Of a DNA stretch of 64,000 nucleotides, positions 46,486 to 53,998 are shown one piece after another; within the stretch, counting starts at the first letter, position 1; each line of letters opens with the position of its first letter. The DNA comes from Chryseobacterium phocaeense (GTDB lineage: Bacteria > Bacteroidota > Bacteroidia > Flavobacteriales > Weeksellaceae). The DNA lies in contig NZ_LT827014.1 of NCBI RefSeq assembly GCF_900169075.1, positions 930,001-994,000 of the forward strand, given 5' to 3'. The notes below the pieces were generated by a model that did no database searches, was not told where the DNA came from, and saw only the letters and a list, made by a program, of their open reading frames with translations. A program made the position numbers and the translations under genes.

Positions 46486-47205
46486 ATGAAAAAAACATCA
46501 GTTATTTTAGAAAACAGCGCTAGTGAATCATTAAATAGCGTAAACAAAATCTATTTTTCAGAAGACGAAATAATCAATTTAGTATTAAAAAAATCACTTC
46601 CTAAGGAAGATGAAAAAGTATTTATTCAAAATTTTCAAAATTTAAGTTCAAAATATAATATCACTACTTTTGATAGAAAATATGTATGTCTAAATGCTTT
46701 TTTAGAAAAATTAGAGCAAAGTGCAGCGAAGTATGCAATATTTCACTTTGTGTATTATAAAAGCAAGGTAGAGCTTGTACTAAGCATTTCTAACATTCGT
46801 GGTTTTAATGAAAAAGATCAATTCTTTTTAATACATTCAGATAAGTTAGAAACTTTGTCACTTTTTGAATTTTTAAAGTGTAAACAAGATTATCTTACAA
46901 ATGTAGGAAAACAAATAAGACTTGCTACAGGAGTTGAATCAACAGAAATGGTTATCCATAGGCGAGATGAGCTACTGAAGGTTATTAAGTATAATTTATC
47001 AAACAATACTGTATTTGAAACCGCAAGTGTACTTGAATTTGTATTTTTTCAATTTTCGGAAATAAAAAGTGATTGTAATAAAAACTCTGAATTTTATAAA
47101 AAAAATCAAGAGAAATTATCATTTTTCATAAAAATTAATGATATGTCAAATTCTATTACGGATGATTTATTTGAGTGGTTAGATATGGGACATTTATATC
47201 CATAA
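46486..47205 (+). CDS. A+T-rich orphan gene, function unknown
   Basis: I place the start at ATG 46486 (239 residues; the frame is open upstream only from a TTG). It is soluble, with no signal peptide and few Gly or Ala. Lys, Phe, Ile and Asn dominate (for example KYAIFHFVYYKSKVELVLSISNIRGFNEKDQFF). Base composition is clearly more A+T-rich than the flanking genes, which suggests acquisition. It lies between the intact kinase 3' end and a decayed second copy of it. I recognise no family. Confidence 0.65.
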   Translation: MKKTSVILENSASESLNSVNKIYFSEDEIINLVLKKSLPKEDEKVFIQNFQNLSSKYNITTFDRKYVCLNAFLEKLEQSAAKYAIFHFVYYKSKVELVLSISNIRGFNEKDQFFLIHSDKLETLSLFEFLKCKQDYLTNVGKQIRLATGVESTEMVIHRRDELLKVIKYNLSNNTVFETASVLEFVFFQFSEIKSDCNKNSEFYKKNQEKLSFFIKINDMSNSITDDLFEWLDMGHLYP

Positions 47206-47231
47206 AGTTGTATTTAGCTGAGGAAAAAAAT

Positions 47232-47350
47232 CAGTTAAAACTATCATTTGCTCAGAAAGATAAATAGGTTCTTTTCCGGGTTTTATTATAGAAAGGAAAA
47301 ATATTAAAGAAACAGCATCACTGAAAAGTGGTGCTGTTTTGTTGTTATAA
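47232..47350 (+). pseudogene. decayed second copy of the histidine-kinase 3' end
   Basis: Bases 47232-47268 match kinase bases 46059-46095 (29 of 36 aligned). Bases 47268-47350 match 46233-46316 (roughly nine in ten), including the old stop region and downstream spacer. About 137 nt of kinase sequence between the two blocks are missing. It is a remnant of a paralogous kinase gene that once stood here, or of a local duplication. Confidence 0.75.
47311..47340 (+). terminator. terminator copy B
   Basis: AACAGCATCACT - GAAA - AGTGGTGCTGTT (one G-T pair) followed by TT and a further T-rich stretch. It now serves the orphan gene. Its sister copy behind the kinase (46279-46306) has decayed. Confidence 0.8.
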
Positions 47351-47397
47351 TTACCCTTTTGTGTAATTGACAGGACTCTTTTTTTAGAAGAACTTTG
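47349..47397 (+). promoter_or_regulatory. 8-4-8 palindrome plus -7 TTTG upstream of the unknown pair
   Basis: AATTACCC-N4-GTGTAATT (47349-47368), differing from the site at 43302 by one base in the arms. TTTG at 47394-47397 begins 26 nt after its last base, exactly as at 43347. Together they suggest that the two operons are controlled by the same dimeric regulator. Confidence 0.7.
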
Positions 47398-47418
47398 AAC
47401 TGTAAACTAAAAAAACTA

Positions 47419-47907
47419 ATGACCATGAAAACTAAAAAAGACCAATTAGCGAGAATTATGAACACTCAGGCCCAACTGCTCAATCTCAAAATCATGGAAC
47501 TGCAGATGAGCAGTGTATTATCGGCTGCGGAGGAAAATGATAGCAGATATGTGGCGGCTAAAAATCTGAGGCTTCCAAATGATGATTCCCAAGTTACGGT
47601 GTCAATTTACTTTGGAGGCGAAGGGCAGGCCGGAACCTCCACTTTAAAAATAATGAGAACCACTCAGTCTAGCAAGTCTATCAGTGTGTCTACCGATAAT
47701 ATTTTAATAGGTACATGTAATGAACTGATAGGGTATGTCCTTAGAATAGAATCTATGATACAGGATACAAGCAGGGAAACCAATAAAACAATTCTGACTG
47801 TAAAGATCAGACAGGACGGAACAACTATTTATCATGATACCCATACTTCTGAAGTTGACAATGAAGGAGGAGTTTCGTCATATACCCATCACATAACTTT
47901 CTATTAA
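47419..47907 (+). CDS. unknown beta-rich protein, first gene of the putative target operon
   Basis: I place the start at ATG 47419 (162 residues) or ATG 47425 (160); the open frame reaches back to a TTG at 47395, inside the -7 element. Residues 1-55 are helical (QLARIMNTQAQLLNLKIMELQMSSVLSAAEEND). Residues 60-162 are beta-rich and polar (VTVSIYFGGEGQAGTSTLKIMR, TILTVKIRQDGTTIYHDTHTSE, ending THHITFY). There is no signal peptide and no known motif. It ends 9 nt before the outer-membrane gene. Function unknown. Confidence 0.75.
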   Translation: MTMKTKKDQLARIMNTQAQLLNLKIMELQMSSVLSAAEENDSRYVAAKNLRLPNDDSQVTVSIYFGGEGQAGTSTLKIMRTTQSSKSISVSTDNILIGTCNELIGYVLRIESMIQDTSRETNKTILTVKIRQDGTTIYHDTHTSEVDNEGGVSSYTHHITFY

Positions 47908-47916
47908 AAAAGCGTC

Positions 47917-49131
47917 ATGAAAACAGCATTAAAATTGAGTTTTATACTAATACTCCTGCTGCTTTCTCATTTTTATTCCGGACAGGAAGAAAAAGGGATT
48001 GATCTGGATGTATTAAGAGCTCAGGCATCTCCGGCAGCCAACCTTTTAGAGATTGCCAATTCCGATATTGAAAAGCCTACGGATCTGAAAAGCATTATGG
48101 TTTCGTTGAGAGAAGGAACAAGTAATTTCTCAAGTCTGCCAACCTCGTTTGCGATCGATCTGGCTCCATTTAAATTGGGTGGAAAATACCAGGACCTAAG
48201 AAGTGACACCAATTTTTCTACTACTTTTAAACAGACATTTGTTACTTCCCTTGCCTTCAAAGGAATAGCCGAGGATGAAGAACTGAATATTGAGGAAAGA
48301 TCAAGACTGGGTTTTGGGCTGAAGTTCTCTCTTAAAAGAGGAGAGTTTAGTGATGAGACTATTAAAGCATTGAATAAAATTCATGAAGTCCATGAATTCT
48401 TACAAAAGCAAAGAATTATTACAGATGAAAACAGTAAGAAGTTAGCAGAACTTGATAGTATGAACAATAACCTGTTGAAAAGGCAGAGAGTTTTGGAAGA
48501 TGCTGGTAAAAGAGATACCGAAGAATACAGAAATTTAGAGAAAGAAATTAAAGAAATCGAAGCGCTGAGAGTAGATTATTTAAAAACGCGTGACAATTCT
48601 GATGAAGAGACAAAAATTCAGGAAATAACAAAAATAGCCCAGGGTATTAAGTTGGAGCGTTACGGCTATTTCCTCGATATGTCAATGGGAACGGTTTTAG
48701 ATTTCAGAAATAATAAGTTTAATAATACACAAATTACTAAGGTCGGAGCATGGCTTACCGGTGGATATAATTCGAAAAAGAATTCAACCCTGATTTTCAT
48801 GGCAAGATATTTATACAATCCGGAAACACCATTGGCCAATCCCGAGTTGAAAAAAGAAAACCTGCATACTTTAGATATGGGTTCCCGGCTTGTTTTCAAA
48901 CTGTTTGAGGAGAAATTTCTGATTAGCGGAGAATGTATTTACAGAAGTATCTTAAACAAATCTGATTTTGAATCATCCTGGAAATATGTCCTTAATTTCG
49001 AATATGAGGTAGCTAAAAACCAAAGACTAACTTTTTCGTTTGGAAGAAATTTTGAAGGAGAATATGAGAAAAAAGGAAATCTTATCGTCGCACTCAATTT
49101 ATTAGTAGGATTAGGTAAATTTAAATTGTAG
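47917..49131 (+). CDS. barrel-like outer-membrane protein with central coiled coil
   Basis: A 404-residue exported protein with signal MKTALKLSFILILLLLSHFYSGQ. Residues 30-90 carry a pattern SPAANLLEIANSDIEKPT...SL.EG...LPTSFAIDLAPFKL, which I associate with an uncharacterised family of large bacterial outer-membrane proteins. Residues 145-245 are a coiled coil (IHEVHEFLQKQRIITDENSKKL...). Residues 250-404 alternate as barrel strands (YFLDMSMGTVLDF, TKVGAWLTGGYNS, LRTFSFGRN-type RLTFSFGRNFEGE), ending LLVGLGKFKL. It is probably co-transcribed with the 162-residue gene. Function unknown. Confidence 0.75.
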   Translation: MKTALKLSFILILLLLSHFYSGQEEKGIDLDVLRAQASPAANLLEIANSDIEKPTDLKSIMVSLREGTSNFSSLPTSFAIDLAPFKLGGKYQDLRSDTNFSTTFKQTFVTSLAFKGIAEDEELNIEERSRLGFGLKFSLKRGEFSDETIKALNKIHEVHEFLQKQRIITDENSKKLAELDSMNNNLLKRQRVLEDAGKRDTEEYRNLEKEIKEIEALRVDYLKTRDNSDEETKIQEITKIAQGIKLERYGYFLDMSMGTVLDFRNNKFNNTQITKVGAWLTGGYNSKKNSTLIFMARYLYNPETPLANPELKKENLHTLDMGSRLVFKLFEEKFLISGECIYRSILNKSDFESSWKYVLNFEYEVAKNQRLTFSFGRNFEGEYEKKGNLIVALNLLVGLGKFKL

Positions 49132-49158
49132 CGCAGGCATTTAATTAAAAATATTCAC

Positions 49159-49195
49159 AATTCTCCAGGTTGTAAAAAACTTTGGAGAATTTTTG
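49159..49195 (+). terminator. terminator of the unknown pair
   Basis: A stem aattctcca / tggagaatt with a 15-nt loop, then TTTT. It lies 28 nt past the stop. Confidence 0.8.
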
Positions 49196-49248
49196 ATTTA
49201 TTACCAAATATTAAAGCCCGGTTTTTTTCATCAGGTTAGTTTTTTCAT

Positions 49249-49256
49249 TAAATTTG
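49249..49256 (+). promoter_or_regulatory. eno promoter -7 element (TAAATTTG)
   Basis: An exact TAnnTTTG 64 nt before the eno ATG. The -33 position has TTTC. The implied leader is about 58 nt. Confidence 0.6.
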
Positions 49257-49269
49257 TGATCAAGTATAA

Positions 49270-50613
<1,344 letters not shown>

Positions 50614-50623
50614 TTGAATTTAT

Positions 50624-50662
50624 AAATAACGGCAAGCGATAATTTTTGTTTGCCGTATTTTA
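50624..50662 (+). terminator. terminator after eno
   Basis: aaataacggcaa / ttgccgtattt, one bulge, around a 14-nt loop. The 3' arm is overlapped by the gltA -33 TTTG. Confidence 0.7.
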
Positions 50663-50680
50663 TAATTAGTAGTATATTTA
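50649..50680 (+). promoter_or_regulatory. gltA promoter
   Basis: TTTG at 50649-50652, 20 nt, then TATATTTA at 50673-50680 (one base off TAnnTTTG). It starts 20 nt before the gltA ATG. Confidence 0.6.
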
Positions 50681-50699
50681 GAAACAAAATAAATAAATA

Positions 50700-51986
50700 A
50701 TGTCAGACAACAAAGTAATATTGAATTACGACGGTAATTCATATGAATATCCAATCGTGGATAGTACTATCGGAGACAGAGGAATTGATATTTCGAAATT
50801 AAGAGACCAGACAGGTCTGATCACTCTGGATTTAGGGTACAAAAATACCGGAGCTACCATTAGCGACATCACTTACTTAGACGGAGATCAGGGAGAATTA
50901 TTCTACAGAGGATATCCAATCGAGCAGATTGCTGAGAAATCCAACTTCACAGAAGTAATGTATCTTTTATTACATGGTGAATTACCTACTCAGGAACAAT
51001 TCGGTTCTTTCAACAACAACATCAAAAAATATAATTTTATAGCAGACGAGATGAAAAAAATCATCGATGTTTTTCCTCGTTCTGCACACCCTATGGGAGT
51101 TTTATCTTCTTTAACGTCCGCTTTGACTGCTTTTAATCCTAAAGCCGTTAATGTAAACTCTAAAGAAGAAATGGACCACGCTGCAGAACTGATGATTGCC
51201 AAGTTCTCTCACCTTTGCGCATGGACGTACAGAAAAACTCAGGGACTTCCGCTAAACCATGGAGACAACAGCCTGAACTACGTAGAAAACTTCTACAAAA
51301 TGGCCTTCAGATTACCAAATGAGGAATTTGAAGTAAATCCGGTTATCGTAGATGCTCTTGATAAATTATTAATCCTTCACGCTGACCACGAACAAAACTG
51401 TTCTACTTCTACAGTAAGAATGGTAGGTTCTGCACACACAGGTCTTTTCGCTTCTATTTCTGCTGGGGTTTCCGCACTTTGGGGGCCACTTCATGGAGGA
51501 GCTAACCAGGCTGTAATCGAAATGCTTGAGTTAATCGATAAAGATGGTGGAGATGTTAGCAAATGGGTAGCGAAAGCAAAAGATAAAAATGACAGCTTCC
51601 GTCTGATGGGCTTTGGACATAGAGTGTACAAAAATTTTGACCCAAGAGCGAAGATCATTAAAAAAGCAGCTGATGATATCCTTAACGCATTAGGAATTCA
51701 GGATAAAGCACTTGACATTGCGATGCAGTTGGAAAGAGTAGCGCTTGAAGACGAGTATTTCGTAGAAAGAAAACTATATCCGAACGTAGATTTCTATTCA
51801 GGTATTATCTACAGGGCACTGGGAATTCCTACAGAAATGTTTACAGTAATGTTTGCATTGGGAAGACTTCCGGGATGGATTTCTCAGTGGAAAGAAATGA
51901 GACTTAAAGGAGACCCTATCGGAAGACCAAGACAGGTTTATCAAGGTGCTCAGAAAAGAGATTATATCGATATTACAAACAGATAA
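50700..51986 (+). CDS. gltA: citrate synthase
   Basis: A 428-residue enzyme: oxaloacetate plus acetyl-CoA to citrate. It has the N-terminal extension of the long (E. coli-like, hexameric) type. Active-site segments: SAHTGLFASISAGVSALWGPLHGGANQAV (His), RLMGFGHRVYKNFDPRAKIIKK (His and Arg) and RKLYPNVDFYSGIIYRALG (Asp). It ends GRPRQVYQGAQKRDYIDI. Its own promoter follows eno, and a terminator closes it. Confidence 0.98.
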   Translation: MSDNKVILNYDGNSYEYPIVDSTIGDRGIDISKLRDQTGLITLDLGYKNTGATISDITYLDGDQGELFYRGYPIEQIAEKSNFTEVMYLLLHGELPTQEQFGSFNNNIKKYNFIADEMKKIIDVFPRSAHPMGVLSSLTSALTAFNPKAVNVNSKEEMDHAAELMIAKFSHLCAWTYRKTQGLPLNHGDNSLNYVENFYKMAFRLPNEEFEVNPVIVDALDKLLILHADHEQNCSTSTVRMVGSAHTGLFASISAGVSALWGPLHGGANQAVIEMLELIDKDGGDVSKWVAKAKDKNDSFRLMGFGHRVYKNFDPRAKIIKKAADDILNALGIQDKALDIAMQLERVALEDEYFVERKLYPNVDFYSGIIYRALGIPTEMFTVMFALGRLPGWISQWKEMRLKGDPIGRPRQVYQGAQKRDYIDITNR

Positions 51987-52009
51987 TTACTGTTTTTATC
52001 ATAAAAAAG

Positions 52010-52037
52010 ATCCCAAAGTTTGCTTTGGGATTTTTTT
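52010..52037 (+). terminator. terminator after gltA
   Basis: atcccaaag - tttg - ctttgggat followed by TTTTTT, 24 nt past the stop. Confidence 0.92.
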
Positions 52038-52065
52038 ATTTTGTGAAATATTTTTAAATTAAAGC

Positions 52066-52539
52066 ATGGAAAATGAGAAATTGAATTCAGTAAAAAATGC
52101 AATGAGGATTAATATCGTTCTGTACTTTGTTTACGGACTTTTCCTGCTGATAGAAACATTCGATTTTCTTGAAATGCTTCACACAAAACCGAAAGATTAT
52201 CATGCAACATATAGCTTGGTAAATGTTATTTTCTATCAAATGGAAATGATTATCTGTTTTTTGTGTGGCTTTAGTCTCATTATTTTAGTCTCCACGAAAC
52301 AATCCTTTAAAACTATATTTTTGGTTAATGTGGCATTGCTGATTTTCAGGGCATCGACTGTTTATTATCTCTATTTTTATGAAACAGAAGAAAGATGGGT
52401 TCCGTTTATCTACAAAGAGGCTAATCCTTTCAGTACATTATTCCGTGGAACTTTTGTTCCTGCACAGTTGATTGTGAGTTTAATTGCGGTTTGGCTCTCT
52501 ATTAAAGGATTGAGAAAGATAAAAGGACAAACGAATTAA
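52066..52539 (+). CDS. small four-helix membrane protein, function unknown
   Basis: A 157-residue membrane protein with hydrophobic segments near 15-33, 58-78, 88-108 and 130-150. The loop between helices 3 and 4 is polar (FYETEERWVPFIYKEANPFSTLF). No family recognised. It is monocistronic between gltA and the palindrome region. Confidence 0.7.
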   Translation: MENEKLNSVKNAMRINIVLYFVYGLFLLIETFDFLEMLHTKPKDYHATYSLVNVIFYQMEMIICFLCGFSLIILVSTKQSFKTIFLVNVALLIFRASTVYYLYFYETEERWVPFIYKEANPFSTLFRGTFVPAQLIVSLIAVWLSIKGLRKIKGQTN

Positions 52540-52582
52540 TTTTTTTAGGAACTACTATTTCCAGCTTTTCCACTCGCTATTT

Positions 52583-52631
52583 CATGATTTGGATTTCGGC
52601 GAGCCAAAGGCTCGCCGAAATCCAAATCATG
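52583..52631. repeat. perfect 23-bp palindrome with 3-nt loop
   Basis: Bases 52583-52605 and 52609-52631 are exact reverse complements (23 bp) around AAA. The core is gcgagcc/ggctcgc, the outer part catgatttggatttcg. No T-run follows, so it is not a standard terminator. The 317-nt gap here has no convincing gene; an open frame across it looks spurious. Such long perfect stems are typical of repeated palindromic elements, for example REP/RAYT substrates. Confidence 0.8.
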
Positions 52632-52856
52632 AAAATGTTCAAACAAATGCTCCAATCTGGGCTAGAATTATGGTGTGGTTCCAGACATCAGAAAAATATG
52701 TATATTATCTTTATTCTGAAAAAATCTGAGAATGATCTTTTATGTAATGTAGACTCTTTTAGCTATCTCATTTATATTCAAAGAAAAATCCCTTCTGATT
52801 TCATATAATTATCTGAATTTTAGTAAATTTACCATACTATCAAATGTTAATATTCA

Positions 52857-53918
52857 ATGACTTTCGGACAGCAGATGTTATTTTTCTTCAGTGCAGTAGG
52901 TGCCTTTAATGGGTTACTGCTAGGAATTTATCTGCTCTTTGTTAAAAAGCTTAAATACATTCCGGATTTCTTTTTAGGACTGCTTTTATTCACACTCAGC
53001 ATCAGAGTGGGGATTTCTGTGTGTAGTTATTTTTATCCCGACTGGCCGCGGATCATTCCGCATCTTGGACTTTCGGCACTGTTTTTTACCGGACCGGCTT
53101 TGTATTATTATATCAGGGCTTCATTTTTAAAGGATGAATTTGATTTAAAACAATGCAGAAATTCTTTCGGTCTTCTGACATTGGCTCTGGGTACGGCTGG
53201 GTTGCTGTATTTATTTTTTCCGGTTACCTGGGACAGGTATTTCGGCACTTTTATTTATACTGTTTGGTCTGTTTTTGTTCTGCTTTCTGTATATCAGTAT
53301 TATCTGTTTTCCAAAGGGAACACGAAAAACCGGAACCAGTTTATAATCCCTGTACTAGTCAGTAATGTGATTATTTTCATGGCCTATCAGCTTATTTCAA
53401 CCGGATGGGTACAGATTTACTGCGCCGGGGGAAGCCTTGTGTTCTCATTTGTGCTGTATGCCAACTTTTTAATCTTGTTCAGTAAAAAGAATGAACAGAA
53501 TTCAGCAAAAGAAATTCCGAAATACACCCATAAAAAGATTGCGGACGAGGTGGCGGAAAGCTTTGTCTCAAAGTTAGGCAACCTGATGGAGGCGGAAGAG
53601 CTCTACAAAAATCCCAATCTGAAATTAAGTGAACTTGCCGCGAAAATGAATATGTCTGCTCATCAGCTTTCCCAGCTGCTGAATAACAATCTCGGTAAAA
53701 GCTTTTCTACCTACATCAATGAATTCAGGATCAGTGAAGCCTGCGAGAAAATAGAAAACGGCTCTTTCCTGAAGATTGAAGAGATTGGTTATGAGGTGGG
53801 ATTTAATTCGAAATCCACATTCTTTTCCACATTCAAAAAAATTAAAAATACCACACCTCTTTTATACAAACAATCTCAGATTCCATCTGAAGCGCGGTTT
53901 CAGAGTTCAGAATTATAA
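52857..53918 (+). CDS. AraC-family regulator with seven-helix membrane sensor
   Basis: A 353-residue protein. Residues 1-215 form about seven membrane helices (MLFFFSAVGAFNGLLLGIYLLF, FFLGLLLFTLSIRVGISV, and so on). Residues 245-345 are an AraC double HTH (LKLSELAAKMNMSAHQLSQLLNNNLGKSFSTYINEFRISEACEKI, then IEEIGYEVGFNSKSTFFSTFKKIKNTTP). It is a membrane-bound one-component sensor and regulator, common in Bacteroidota. The barrel receptor gene follows after 80 nt on the same strand and is the likely target. Confidence 0.9.
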   Translation: MTFGQQMLFFFSAVGAFNGLLLGIYLLFVKKLKYIPDFFLGLLLFTLSIRVGISVCSYFYPDWPRIIPHLGLSALFFTGPALYYYIRASFLKDEFDLKQCRNSFGLLTLALGTAGLLYLFFPVTWDRYFGTFIYTVWSVFVLLSVYQYYLFSKGNTKNRNQFIIPVLVSNVIIFMAYQLISTGWVQIYCAGGSLVFSFVLYANFLILFSKKNEQNSAKEIPKYTHKKIADEVAESFVSKLGNLMEAEELYKNPNLKLSELAAKMNMSAHQLSQLLNNNLGKSFSTYINEFRISEACEKIENGSFLKIEEIGYEVGFNSKSTFFSTFKKIKNTTPLLYKQSQIPSEARFQSSEL

Positions 53919-53969
53919 TTCCGTACTGCGGAATTTAAACTTTAAAACCTTATTTTTTCTTCATCCTGC

Positions 53970-53977
53970 TAGTTTTG
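53970..53977 (+). promoter_or_regulatory. receptor-gene -7 element (TAGTTTTG)
   Basis: An exact TAnnTTTG 21 nt before the ATG. No -33 TTTG is present, consistent with activation by a bound regulator such as the neighbouring AraC protein. Confidence 0.55.
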
Positions 53978-53998
53978 GTTTCATAAAATTTAAAGTTT

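Noticed and set aside
52584..52808. Open frame of 74 codons across the 23-bp palindrome
   Set aside because: It reads through a perfect inverted repeat, has no recognisable protein features and no promoter or RBS-like context.
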